Part shown: positions 1 through 11,773 of the stretch, one piece after another | How the letters are laid out: each line of letters opens with the position of its first letter | Numbering within the stretch: position 1 is the stretch's first letter | NCBI GenBank assembly: GCA_050084515.1 | Contig: CM114272.1 | Span: forward strand, 34,286,001 to 34,350,000 | Origin: Blasia pusilla | Taxonomy: Eukaryota; Marchantiophyta; Marchantiopsida; Blasiales | Length of the DNA stretch: 64,000 bases | Direction: 5' to 3' | Made by a program: the position numbers and the translations under genes | The notes under the pieces: generated by a model | What the model was told of the DNA's origin: nothing | Seen by the model: only the letters and a program-made list of their open reading frames with translations | The model's database searches: none

Positions 1-1316
1 TTTTTTGCCGACGGATCTCGTCTCAATGCAAGCAAAAGATTAGTGGTGTTCTTCGCTAAGATCTAAATACTTGAGAATCTTATAGTTGCTTGCCAGAGAG
101 CCTCCAATTTGAGTTTAGAGTAATTCCTTGTACATTGAGATTTCCAATGACGAATCCAAAAAGACATAAGATTCGGAGTGGAGGATGTCTCATGGTTTCC
201 ATAGCGGTATCAGTCAATGATTTTGACGAGTCTACTCTAGATGAAAAACTTGCTACTATAAATAGAATACTTGGTGGAAAAGTTCTACTGACCCTCGGAG
301 AGAATGAGTTTCGAATGGGTAACCTCGTGGAGATTTTTTGCGGTTTGTCAAAGGTTAGAGCGCGGAAGAATGCCATTAAAGTAAATCGAGGTTGCCTTGT
401 ACTGGCGGCTCTAGTGGTGAGTTTCTCATTCGAAACCTAAGTTCTGATCATGATTACATGCATTCTACTTCTTATTCAAAGATATGTACTAACTCTCAGA
501 GCTCGTATTTATACGTTTCGTGCATCCATTTCCAAGCATTCTGTCCGCAATTGGATGAGGCAAAATTTTCAGACTTTTGCATGAAATTTGATCAATTCTT
601 CAAGATCAATTCAAACCGTAGTCTTCTAAGGACTACCCTTGCAGTGAAGTCCAGACCAGACCGGAAGGTGGTACCTTCTGAAGGCAAAAAATAGTCGGAT
701 GCCTAGAATTGCAAAGGACCAAGACATGGAAGAAGAGTTAGATGATGACGAATCAAAAGTAAGCTCCAAGATTTTGTGCCTGGAATCATGCCAGAAGTTT
801 TTTTCTTTTCGCAGTACTATGCGATTGAAGCAAGCCCATTACTGATGGAGGTCGCGGAGAGGAATGAGGGCGAGGGATCGGCTCCCCCTACTTTTGAAAG
901 GGTGACATCGCGTGATGTGTTGAACCCTCAAATTTTTACGAGGGAGACTAATGCTCTAGCTACTCCTTGTTTGGCAAGATATTCCGACATAAATATCCCC
1001 ATACCGCTGGGAGAAAATATTGTAAGTTCAATTTAAGAAGCTCGTTATGAAAAAACATCATGCTTTTGAGTTGGACAATGACTCTTACATATGGAATTCT
1101 AATCTAAGTATATGTTTGCGAAGCAGTTGTCGTCGATTGGTGGAAAATCACTTGGACTATGGGCGCTCATTCCTGAGGGAGAGAAGAATGATGAAGTGCG
1201 AGAGAGCAGATCTAAGTAGACGTTGTCGTCGGAAATACCTACTACGGTGAGAAATTTACATGATCCTCCTAATGCAACTAAATCCTTCCAAGTATTAGTT
1301 TCAAATTAATATTTTG
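1..1316. other. No recognisable gene
   Basis: Only short open frames occur here, the longest about 116 codons at 90-440 on the plus strand. None shows a domain or motif I recognise and none is supported by convincing splice joins. It is probably decayed transposon or gene debris continuous with the region to its right. Confidence 0.4.
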
Positions 1317-1980
1317 TTCTCATTACGTTGAGTGTCCACAGGGAGAAAATGAGAGGAAGGGACTACGTGTGACAAAAAAGTAGATTCCAACGTCATTGAG
1401 CTCTCCTACTCAGGCGAGCAACCCAATTAATTTTTCCTATTCTCATTTCAGATTTTTGCAGTTTCATTATGTCGAGCATTTTGGCACTATACAAGGAGAA
1501 AAGGAGAGCGAGGGATTGCTTGGGAAGGAAAATCACACTCCACCATCATTGCCCAACTAATCATTCATATTCTGATTTAGGACTTAAGTTCTCATTATGT
1601 TGAGCATTTGGGCACTACACAGGGAGAAAAGGAGAGCGAGGGATTGCTTGGGAAGGAAAATCACACTCCACCGTCATCGGTATCTCCTACTCAGCTGAGC
1701 AACCCAATTAATCATTCATATTCTGATTTCAATTTCCCAACCTCCTCTTGCACTCATGTAGAACTTAAGTTCTCATTATGTCGAGCATTTTGGCACTACA
1801 CAAGGAGAAAAGGAGGGCAAGGGACTGCTTGGTACGGAAAAGCACACTCCACACGGAGAAAAGGGAATTAAGGGACTTGAGGGTGCGGAAAATTTGACTG
1901 CAATGTTACCGGCTTCTCTAAGTTAGATGAGCAACTAAAGTAATGATTCCTAACTCATGTTAGGTTCTTACTGTCTTGAG
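1317..1980 (+). repeat. Degenerate exon-like tandem repeats
   Basis: About five diverged units of roughly 125-200 bp start near 1317, 1465, 1590, 1763 and 1964. Each shares a run resembling cattatgtcgagcatt, then a cac(a)ag acceptor-like site, then a block starting ggagaaaaggagag. The best unit (1608 on) reads as a hydrophilic Ser/Pro-rich peptide containing GEKESEGLLGKENHTPP. The pattern looks like repeated duplication of one small exon with its 3' splice site. The host gene is not recognised. Confidence 0.6.
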
Positions 1981-4900
1981 CGTCTCCACAGTTAATTTTC
2001 ATTCTGAAAATAAGACCTCATATTATGGTTTCAAGCACGAGTCACTTGACGGAATGCGTAGTAGGTCGACGTGTGAGTATTCAGCGGTTGGTGACTCACA
2101 ACTTAAAAAAGTAGTAAATACTATCATCGGGAATGACTTACCCACTACACTCAAGATATCGGATTCTGATGACTCTACACGCAATTTAACAATCAAATGT
2201 GTAAATACACAAAAAAATGATACGTCGCAAGTTGCACCTCGAGCTCGAGTGTCTACAGAGGCGGCGGCTCAGCCGAGAAATACATCGCCAAAGAAAGGTG
2301 TTGGGCCACAAAATGAAGGGAGGACAAAGACGTAGAGCCATTGCGCCGAAGGCTTCTCTGGGAACTGGGGATCGGGAAAAAAAAATGCGAAACAAATCCC
2401 ATATAGAACAATATCAACAAGAGTTGGAGACTCTAGTAGCTCAGGCGCTTCTTCGAAAATATTAGCCGTGAAACCTTCAAAGAAAAGAAGCATATTAATC
2501 CATCCCAACATATGGAACATCTCCAGATAGTTCTGGTATCAACATCGACCGGGGATCTCTTCCTTGGTAAGACTCAATTGACATCATCTACACTATCAGG
2601 GATTTCACAATGACTTTGATTGTGCCAAAAGAGAGATGAAATTACTCGCGGATGGTGGTTCTATAAAGTCGAGCATGGAGGATAAAACCTCCTTGGAAAC
2701 CATTGGGAAAGTGAGTGCGGAAATTAAATCTTTGGATCTTAGCACCTGGGGGAGTTTTAGGTGACAATTATTTCAATTCATATCTTAATCAGAACTTTAG
2801 TTTCGATACATTCCCCTATGACTACCTGTTATCAATTGTATCATGAAGTATAAGGGTTTTCCCTTTCGCACACGAGAGGTGCAGTAGTTAATGTAACGCT
2901 ACCGATCTGAGAGTAAAAATGAAAGGACTTCTATTTTCATGTTGTGTTTCATTTTCTCCTACAGCCTTGCATCGCCTTTGTATTTTTGTATGCTTGGATT
3001 TTGATGAAAGAAATTTCTGATGTAGACTTAGCCCAGATTTGGTAAACTCGTGCTGCTTTTTGAACCGAACGAGATCCTGCTTCTCTACCATGCTTATCAG
3101 AACATTGGCAACTTGAAAATTATTGGCATTAGATCAAGATGTGGAGAATTTCTCCACGTAGCCAATGACTACTTTGCTTTGGGCATGTGGACCTTTAAGA
3201 ATCAGGATAGTTTGGCTAGAATGGAGGTTGCAATTTCGAAGCACTTACAAGAGAGAAATCTTCCCCGGATTGTGTTCACTTTGGCTCGTGAAAATGACAC
3301 TGCGTGCAGGTCAAACGACTCCATTCAAACTAGTGAGCTATTTTGACAAGTTGTGTAAACGTTGGCTAGATTTGGACAGCCAGCAACAAATTTTGTTTCT
3401 TAACGTGGTTGGAAATGAGAACCATCACGATAATATACAACATTTTTGGAGGGTTCCGAAATGGAAGGCATCATTGTTAAAAGATAGCTTTCTCATGACA
3501 GTGTTGACACACTATGTCAAACTTGTGCGACTTAGCATATCCAATGACCACTTGCAGACTCTGTGGGAGCTTATCCAATAGTAGGATTTTCCCTCTTACT
3601 ATAGGAAGGTAATGTGAATATCTACCCACTATGAAGGAGTCTTAAGCAATCTTTCACCTTTAAATCCATAATGGTTCCTAATAGTGAAATGTTTCACGTA
3701 GCTTGGTGAGTACCGAAAGTACTATGAACCAAAAGAGCCTTCTGTGAGTCAAAATGTTGGATACCGACCTTCAGGCAAAAAGGTAAGCAATGGCACTCTT
3801 ATAGTTCAATGAATGAATATTTCCTGATGGAACTATAGTTCTAATTCCCTCTTTGAGAGGCTAATATCTTGTCTTGGTTGGTGGATAGGTGAAATGCATG
3901 AGGCCTCTTCTTATCCTCAAAATCGAAAGAAATATCCTCGGGAATAATCCTCGATTATTCCCCTACAAAAATAGCAGATTCCTACTAATTCCCCTACACA
4001 AATAGCAGATTTTTGCTATTTATTTGAATCTTTCGTCAAGAAGGCCAATTTTTTTTTGGTTTGTGCGGGATTGCTCTATTTGAAAGGGGACAAAGGATCT
4101 TTTAAAGTATGTGAAAGATCTACCGTTCTTTCACGCCGTTAGAGAGTTTAGAAACTTCTTTTGCCCAAAGAATACAATCGTGATGGACATTGGGATCAGT
4201 TCCCTCCTTTTGAATGAACCTAATAGCGTTATAGCCCTTCCAAAATTTAATATACTTCCCGGCCCCTAAGACTAAAAAAATCATTGCGAGATCGGTACTA
4301 TTCTCTCTTACTTTTTGATAATAAAAGAGAGTTTCCTGGATGGGATGAGTGTTAGTCATTTTATTAGTACTAGGCGGATTGGTTTTCCAAAGCCACATTC
4401 TATTGGCGGTAATGGTAAACGTCTTCTCCATACAATCCAAGAAAAGCTAAATGCCTTAGTCTTATTCCAAAATATACCTTGATAGGTGACTTAGACAGTA
4501 TGCAAGGAATGTTCGAGAGTGGAGATCACTGCAAAAGTCATCTTCGACAATGTGGATAAGAATTCGGTGGAAGCTCCGAGGCCAGCATGCAGTATTAATG
4601 CCTTCCTTATTGTCGGGTGGTGTTTGGAGCATCCGACAGAGAAACAACTCCCGGCTGGAGATCTCGACAACATTGTGAAGTTGGGGGCTCGCTTGTACAC
4701 AAAGTGGGAGAATTTGTCTCGTTTCAAGGCCGTCGTTGGTAAAAGCGGCTCCTTAGACCTAGAGGCCATAGTAGGATGGAATTAGAAGGGTGGACCGTCA
4801 TTCGATGTCTACATCAACACTAGCATGAGCTTTGTGGGTTTTCTCCCTCCCTTATATTTATGAAGTTTTCCCTTATGGTGCCATGCTAGATGAGAGCATG

Positions 4901-5970
4901 GTGTGATTCCTCCAATTTTGAAAATTTTGACGATATACCCAATTTTTTATCAAAGAGAGTATAGAAGTCTTCAAGAATGAAGACTGAAGACTATATGAAG
5001 TAAAGCTTGTACATTAAGGAGTTCTTGAATATTATTTTTGGTGTTATGAAAGAGTGAGACATACTGGAATGGATTATGAAGCTCCTAGGATAAGGCAAAG
5101 AGGTGGAACATCAAGGACTTGCCTTGGAGATGAGGGAAATTGAATTCACACAGTCTGAAGACCAAGAGCAAAGCTCCAAAAAGACAAGGAAGCCCAACAA
5201 AGAACCTGTTAATGACATACTTTGCTCTTGAACGAAGCACCAAGACAAAGCAGCAACACTTCAAGCATGAACAAAGAATGAAACACTTGGAACGAAGAAG
5301 AAGAGGTCCCGACTTCGCATCGAAGAGAAGATTTTCCGCCATTTCAAGCGGCACACCATTAGAGTAGTTAGGCTAGGAAGAGGTGTACCTTTTCAGAACA
5401 GATAGAAAGGTAGAAATTAAAAGTAACGACCAGCGGATTCATAAGAATCATCGGAAAAGTTAAGAGAACCGTAGATTAAAGTAGTTACAAGATCTCAAGA
5501 GGTGTTTACTCTAAAGAAGCGCTTCATATCTTTGATATTGACGATGTTTAAGAGACTATTTAAAGACCATCAAAGTAGTTCCTAGTAACATTCTAGTGTG
5601 ATGTCCTTATGATGTAGAAATGATCCGAGCCAGAGAGTAGGACCCTCTCATGCTTATACACACTTTACAACCTTTCTGTTCTTGATGGAATAGCATAGAC
5701 CTCAGTTTGTTATTCTAATGTGGGGTGTCTCTATCTGAGAGATCTTATTGGGTCTGCAGACTAATAAATGATTGGAACAACATCTTTTATTAGAAGAATA
5801 ATCAATTGCAAGATGTAGGCAATCTATTTGACAGAGAGTAACCTGCCCAGACGGATTCAGTCTCGAGAGTAGGAAAAGCCATCTGGTGATTGAGATCTCT
5901 GTGAAGTTCTTTTGTGTTAAGAAAGCATTTTCTAGAGAGTTTGTAATCATTAAGAGAAGAACGACCTGAT
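1981..5970 (+). other. Scattered coding scraps, gene not recognised
   Basis: Several open stretches on the plus strand look more protein-like than background: 1976-2335 (hydrophilic, Ser/Thr/Lys-rich), 3050-3346 joined in a shifted frame to 3310-3581, 4519-4785, and 5140-5367 (very basic). They are interrupted by stops and frame changes and contain no motif I can name. They may be parts of one decayed transposon or host gene into which the nearby LTR elements inserted. No intact gene is claimed. Confidence 0.3.
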
Positions 5971-5975
5971 GAATG

Positions 5976-6424
5976 TGTGAGAAAACAGAAACTGACGAAA
6001 TCACTAAAATCTTTACAAAACTTAGAGATGCAAAGTGGCCTAGTCCATCCGTGCGCTCACAAAATAGCTTTGGTGGAACCTAAACATGGACATAACTCAA
6101 CATACGAGACTACGCTACCGCTCCGGCTCTAGACTATTTCACTACTCGGGAAACCAGGTTTTTTACCTATTTTTCTTTGTTTCTATTAATAGAAACCTTT
6201 TTCGGGGATTGCACTCTCGCGCCCCCGCGACGCATCAGGGTGCCTCACATCCTGATGCAATATAGAGTTAGATAATCCTAGTAACGCTACTCTAGAAACC
6301 CCTTACGTCATATTCCTATGACTCCTTTGACATCTAAGTCGAACCATCAATCTAGGCTTCTCCTCATACAAGGGGGCATGTTAGATTAATGGTGCTCAGA
6401 GAAGTGGACGTTGAGAATCCAACA
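5976..6424 (-). mobile_element. Solo LTR of the local Copia family
   Basis: This 449-bp segment is the reverse complement of the LTRs of the Copia element at 7228-12235. It begins tgtgagaaaa and ends ccaaca, the canonical TG..CA termini. It is flanked by a perfect 5-bp target duplication, gaatg at 5971-5975 and 6425-6429. No internal sequence remains, so it is a solo LTR left by LTR-LTR recombination. It retains a weakened copy of the family's central palindrome near 6228-6268. Confidence 0.93.
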
Positions 6425-6545
6425 GAATGTTTGAATCTGTTTTGTATAAACATAATAATCACCTTCACATAAAAAACACACCTTAAAGCTTTCTTTTCGA
6501 TAATAGTGATCTTCTTGGGGATCGAACTTTCCAAATACTCCCCAA

Positions 6546-7076
6546 ATGAGTGTTTTTTATTATCCTTGCACAATACACATCGACATCGTGTGGAATGAAG
6601 TGGTGCAGTACGAGGGAATCGATAAGGTATTTATCGTAACCCTGTGTGCGCATCACTTTATGCTAAGGGTTTCAGCCAAGTCCATCACGATTGTAGATAT
6701 CCTAGGTTCTCATCTGGACCCGGAATGTAAGAAGGCATATCAAATCATCCTCGACTCCAAGACGTCTCTTGTGGTGGATAACATATTTGACTATTCTAGC
6801 AAAGGGAAGGATCTCCAAAAACCACTAGAACATTGCTTGCTGGTGATCGGGCAAGAAGTTGCCTATTTTTTCCATGACGAGTACGGCCTGCACGAACTAA
6901 AGCAACATTTTTTTCACCTTCATCATAGAGAGGCTAAGGATTGGGATGTGGACCTACGTAGTTTGGACAAGGAGTATCAAAAGAAGAATTACGATAAGTT
7001 CCAAGCTATCTACGAGACCCTAAAGCAAGGTCTCCAAATTGATTTCATGAGGATTTTCTTGACTCCGAGGGAGTGA
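6546..7076 (+). CDS. Hypothetical 176-residue open frame
   Basis: This is the longest clean frame between the solo LTR and the Copia element. It starts with an ATG and ends in TGA. The product is mixed in composition, with hydrophobic beta-like stretches near the N-terminus (FIVTLCAHHFMLRV) and a charged, Lys/Glu-rich C-terminal third around KEYQKKNYDKFQAIYETLKQ. I recognise no family. Weak coding-like sequence continues past the stop towards 7190. It is probably a fragment of the same unknown gene represented by the scraps to its left and interrupted by LTR insertions; an active gene is not established. Confidence 0.3.
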   Translation: MSVFYYPCTIHIDIVWNEVVQYEGIDKVFIVTLCAHHFMLRVSAKSITIVDILGSHLDPECKKAYQIILDSKTSLVVDNIFDYSSKGKDLQKPLEHCLLVIGQEVAYFFHDEYGLHELKQHFFHLHHREAKDWDVDLRSLDKEYQKKNYDKFQAIYETLKQGLQIDFMRIFLTPRE

Positions 7077-7227
7077 CGGTTTAGTTGGAGTGACTTCGCC
7101 GAAAGGTTCAAGAGGAGATTACCGACCTTGCTACGGATGAGACCCTCTTGCGATTGAGCAAGAAGAGACCTCACCGAGGGTAATAGGTAGCTAAAATGAT
7201 ACTCTATATTGATGCCATTGGGTACAT

Positions 7228-7658
7228 TATTGGATTCTCAACATCCACTCCTCTGAGCACCATTGATTTGATCGGCCCCCTTGTATGAGGAGAAGCCTAG
7301 ATCGATGGTTCCGACTTAGACGTCGAAGGAGTCATAGTAATATGACGTAGGTGGTTTACCGAGTAGCGTTACTAGGTTTATCTAACCCTATATTGCATCA
7401 GGGTGCCCCGCACCCTGATGCAATATAGGCAAAATTTTTCTATTAATAGAAACGAAGAAAAATAGGTAAAAACCCTAGTTTTCCCGAGTAGTCAAATAGC
7501 CGGGAGCCGCAGCGGTAGCGCATTCTCGTATGTCGAGTTATCTCCCAATTCAGGTTCCATCGAAGCTCTTCTGTGAGCGCACGGACAGACTAGGCCACTT
7601 TGTATCTCTAAGTTTTGTAAAGATTTCAGTGATTTAGTCACTTTCTGCTTTTCTCACA
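7228..7658 (+). repeat. 5' LTR of Copia element
   Basis: 431 bp. Compared with the 3' LTR it lacks about 31 bp just after the palindrome, near 7429. It contains a plant telo-box-like AAACCCTAG run near 7480 and ends tctcaca next to the primer-binding site. Confidence 0.93.
7387..7429. repeat. Perfect palindrome inside the LTR
   Basis: Twenty-base arms (7387-7406 and 7410-7429) are perfectly complementary around a three-base CCC loop. The left arm begins CCTATATTGCATCAGGG. The 3' LTR has the same structure with one mismatch and longer arms reaching into the flanking ATCTAACC / GGTTAGAT. The transcript would form a strong hairpin if this part is included in the RNA. Confidence 0.95.
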
Positions 7659-7669
7659 TGGTATCAGAG
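7659..7669 (+). promoter_or_regulatory. Primer-binding site
   Basis: TGGTATCAGAG lies directly after the 5' LTR. This is the usual Copia primer site complementary to the 3' end of initiator methionine tRNA. Its position fixes the LTR boundary. Confidence 0.95.
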
Positions 7670-7731
7670 TAGTAGGTTTTTCCAGTATTTTGTATCTGGC
7701 CATCTAGTGTGTTTGCACAAAATCTTGAGAG

Positions 7732-8520
7732 ATGGCTACTTCTTCGTCATTTCGTGCTCGCCCTCCTCCTCTGGGTGAAGAGAAGTTAGATGGGTCTAAC
7801 TATACGTTGTGGAAGTTCAAAATGAGAACTGTTCTCGAATCATTTGAGATCTGGGAAACGGCCACAGGGGTCGATTCAAATCCACAAGCTAGTTTGAGTT
7901 CTGCAAGCTCATCTTCATTTGGGGATATCGATCCTGTTGTGTTATTGGCATGGAGACGCAGAAACGCTGATGCTCTATATGCGATTGTCACGAATGTAAC
8001 TGATTATGTCATGACTCTCATTCAACATACAACCACTGCTGCTGAGGCGTGGAACATTTTGAAGATTCAGTATGAAACGAGGAATGAGACTCGGATTCAG
8101 AATCTGGAGAATCAGCTTACGTCCGAGAAATTTTCAGAAGGAGAAAGCGCGGAGCAATTTTTTACAAGGATCAAGAATCTTCAAGATCAGATGGCGTCCG
8201 TGGGAATTTCAAAGTCTAGCGAAGATTTGGCACGCCGGTGCATAAGGATTTTGCCTCCAAGGTATGACAGTTTGGTCATCTTTGACTCGAATACTCAAGT
8301 AAGACCCACGCCGCTTACTTTTGAACAATTTATTGCAATGTTGGTAGAAGAGGAAATGCTTCAAAGCAAGAGAGGGAAGTGACGCATTCTTTATCGCCAA
8401 CGCAGAGGTAGAAATCAGGATTATAGTTCAAATGTCAAGAAGAAATTTCCAAGAAAAGCCTTCAAATGCTTTTATTGTGGTAAGCTAGGTCATCTTATCA
8501 AAGATTGTAGGAAGAGAAGT
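7732..8520 (+). pseudogene. Copia gag with zinc knuckle, one in-frame stop
   Basis: Gag polyprotein, the capsid of the retrotransposon particle. The frame opens at ATG 7732 with an N-terminus typical of Copia gag (LDGSNYTLWKFKMRTVLES) and runs 216 codons to a TGA at 8380-8382. The same frame then continues through a basic region to a perfect CX2CX4HX4C zinc knuckle (8467-8508: CFYCGKLGHLIKDC) and stops at 8524-8526. The first TGA is therefore a single nonsense change splitting capsid from nucleocapsid. Downstream protease sequence is in another frame. Confidence 0.9.
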
Positions 8521-8660
8521 CGATGAGAAGAACGATTGTTTAAGACCTAAGAAGGAGTCCGAAATTCAGAGAACTGGGAGAACATGAAGTAGATGCTTGG
8601 GTAGCAATAGAAGAGTTCTCGCACACAAAGCGAGAACATACCACTAAGACAAAGAGTGAA

Positions 8661-9700
8661 GATGCATGGGTGCTCGATAGTGGAGCATCTAGGCATATGA
8701 CCAATCATAAGGATTGGTATAGCTCCTTACAGCCTCTACAGGAGCCCATCGTTGTTACTGTTGGGAATAATGCAAAGTGCCCTGTAGAAGGGAAAGGCAC
8801 AATTTCTTTAGTCTCAAAAAATGAGATGAAAAGAAGTTAATCGACGTCTTTATGACGTACCCGAGTTGAAGCGAAATTTGATTTCGTGGCGATTATGTGA
8901 TCGTGACCTAGAAGTTCGTTTCAAGAAAACTGGAGCAATCATTGAGGATGCCAATGGGAAAGTAGTGGGTGAAGGTATACAACGTGGAAATATCTACGAG
9001 TTGTATGCTTTCACGATAAGTGTAGGTACAGATCTTAGTAGCAGTAAGTTGTGGCATGAAAGATTTGGTCACCTAAGCTTTCCCTTACTAAGTCAGATGC
9101 AGAAATCTGGCATGGTTGCTGATTTACCAACAATTTATGGAGTGTCGGATACTTGTGAAGCTTGTATGATGGGCAAGCAACACCCACAACCATTTCCACA
9201 AGAGTCCAAAGAATAGGGCAAAGGCTCCTCTAGAGTTGATACATGCTGATCTCTCGTGGTAAAATGAGAACAAAGTGGCATTAGGTGGTTCTTCCTACTT
9301 CTTTTAGTTGTCGACGATTATAGTAGGAAGATGTGGGTGTATTTCCTTCGTGATAAGGCAAGTGCTTTTGGAAAATTTAAAGTATGGCACAAGCTGGTTG
9401 AGAATGAGACAGAAAGAAGGTACAAAAGCTTCAGACCGATCGAGGAGGAGAATTCTTATCAACAAATTCAACAAATATTTGGGAGAGCATGGAATCAAGC
9501 GACGCTTAACCAAGGCACATACACCACAACAAAATGGAGTTGTTGAGCGTCAAAACCGTCATAATGGTGGAGATGGCAAGATGTATGATGAAAGCAAAAG
9601 GTTTGACAAAGGATTTTGGGCTGAAGTCGCATTATCTTGCCGTATACATTCTAAATAGAAGTGCTACCAAGTCGATGCAAGGCATGACTCCTCATCAATC
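8661..9700 (+). pseudogene. Copia protease and integrase remnants
   Basis: The protease active site D-S-G-A-S is at 8676-8690. After a frame change, the pre-integrase zinc-binding segment (8866-9216) shows the HHCC pattern, with LWHERFGHLSF followed by CEACMMGKQ. The integrase core follows in pieces: LVDDYSRKMWVYFLRDKASAF near 9304-9375, and the third catalytic region with HTPQQNGVVERQNR near 9515-9560. Several frameshifts and stops separate these parts, so no active integrase can be made. The order, integrase ahead of RT, is diagnostic of Copia. Confidence 0.9.
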
Positions 9701-10362
9701 ATACTGGTAAGGTACCATCACCCCAACATTTCAGGACTTTTGGTAGTGAGTATTTTGTACATATTCTGAAGCATCGAGGACCAAGTTGGAGTCCAAGAGC
9801 AGAAGTGCATCTTTATGGGATACAATGATGAGTCTAAAGCTTATCGCCTTTGGTGTCCTGAGGAAAAGAAGATGCTTGTAGAGTCGTGACGTGGTGTTCC
9901 AGAACAACCTCGTCAAGTGGCGTATATCGCTGGTCCGTCCACATTATCATCAAACGAAGAGATAACCCACCGAGCACACCACGATGTTTACACACCGATC
10001 ATCAAGAAGAAGAATTTGGTGATGATTACAAAGAGCAACGTGCTCTTCCACTACGGTCGTCATACCCTAAGTGGATAAAGCGCTCTTGGATGGTAAGGAT
10101 CCACCAAAGAATCGATGAAGTTGTTACACATCCAAGGAGATCCAAGAGACTAGAGGAGCAGAATAGAGCTTCCGCATCACATCTCGTCAACATGGCCTTG
10201 ATGACAGAGGTCTTGAAGGTGGAAGAGCCATCATGCTTGGATGAGGCTCGCTCATCCTCAATGGAGAGAGGCCATGCAGACGGAGATGGACGCTATTCAG
10301 AGAAATGAAACTTGGACTTTGGTTGAAAAGCCGAGGGACAGAAGATAATACACACCAAGTGG

Positions 10363-11740
10363 GTGTACAAGACCAAGTACAAGTCGGACGGTACATTGGA
10401 TAAATTCAAAGCGAGGTTGGTCGCACAAGGATGCTCACAAATCGAAGGCTTTGACTACTATGAGACTTTTGCTCCCACTGCAAGGATGACAACCATTCGA
10501 ATTGTTCTAGCGGTTGCGGGAACAAGACGCGTTGGCCTCAGTATACCAATGTCGATGTGAAGTCCGCTTTTCGAACGGGAGTCTCAAGGAGGAGGTATGT
10601 GTTTCTCAACCACCAGGTTTTGAGACACCCGGATCAGAAGAGAAAGTTTGTTTACTTCATCGAGCATTGTATGGGTTGAAGCAAGCCCCAAGGGTATGGT
10701 ATCAACGAATAGATACATTCTTTCGAGAGAAGGGTCTCATGAAGAGTCCTTCAGAAGCAAATTTGTATGTGTTTTGCGAAGATGGGATGTATATGTTGAT
10801 AGTCTTGTATGTGGATGATCTAATCATCACAGGAGACCATAGTAAGAAAATAGAGGAAATGAAGGGAGTTTTGGAATCTGAGTTTGAAATGTCGGATTTA
10901 GGTCTTCTGCACTACTTTATAGGACTGGAAATTTGGCAACAGTCAGATTCTATTTTTCTCTCTCAATAGAAGTATGCTAGAGAAATCTTGAAGGCATTCG
11001 GGATGACCGAGTATAAGGCAGTGGTCTCGCCAATGGAGGTAGAGTTGAAACTCTCGATGGAGGATGTTTCACCATTGGTAGATGAAAAGATGTACAAAAA
11101 GCTTGTAGGCAGTTTGATATTTTTGTGTAACAGTAGACCAGACATTAGCTTCGCTGTGGGAGTATTGAGTAGGTTCTCAACTAAGCCTCGTGAGAACCAT
11201 TGGAAGGCAGGGATGCGTGTGTTGAAGTACATCAAAGGCACTATCGAGTACGACATCACCTATGGAGCAGGGACGGAAATGACAGGTTTTTGTGACTCAG
11301 ATTGGGTAGGAGATTCAGATTCTCAAGATCGCCGGTTATTACTTCTTGGTAGGATCAGGTGTGGTGTCATGGGTCAGCAAGAAGCAACCTCTGATGGCTC
11401 TTTCTTCTACCTAGGCAGAGTACAAGGCGGCTTGTTATGCTTCTTGTGAAGCAAATATGGTTGAGATGGATCTTGGAGGACATAGGAGAAGCACCGAAAG
11501 TGCTCTTGTAATGTGGTGTGACAATCGAGTTGCATTGCCATAGCACATAATCCTTCGCTTCATGCTCAAATCGGGCACATAGAGATCCAAAGACCATTTT
11601 GTTCGTGAATTGATCGAGAGAGAGGTTTTGAAGTTAGTCTATTGTCCAACAGAGGATAATCGTGCACACATCTTCACGAAAGCCTTGAGCGGAGATCAGC
11701 TTCACCGACATCTAAAGGGTCTTGGCATAGGTCCAAGACA
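10363..11740 (+). pseudogene. Copia reverse transcriptase and RNase H remnants
   Basis: The RT begins with KFKARLVAQGCSQIEGFDYY (10404 on), changes frame near 10560, and carries the catalytic YVDD at 10808-10819. A TAG at 10967-10969 interrupts the same frame, which resumes as KYAREILKAFGMTEYK. The RNase H domain follows (GFCDSDWVGD near 11285, then frame-shifted pieces) and ends with HIFTKALSGDQLHRHLKGLG about 50 bp before the 3' LTR. At least two frameshifts and one amber codon make it inactive. Confidence 0.92.
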
Positions 11741-11764
11741 GTAGTCCACATGAGAATGGATATT

Positions 11765-11773
11765 GAGAGGGGG
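11765..11773 (+). promoter_or_regulatory. Polypurine tract
   Basis: GAGAGGGGG lies immediately before the 3' LTR and would prime plus-strand synthesis. It fixes the LTR start at TATTGG. Confidence 0.9.
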
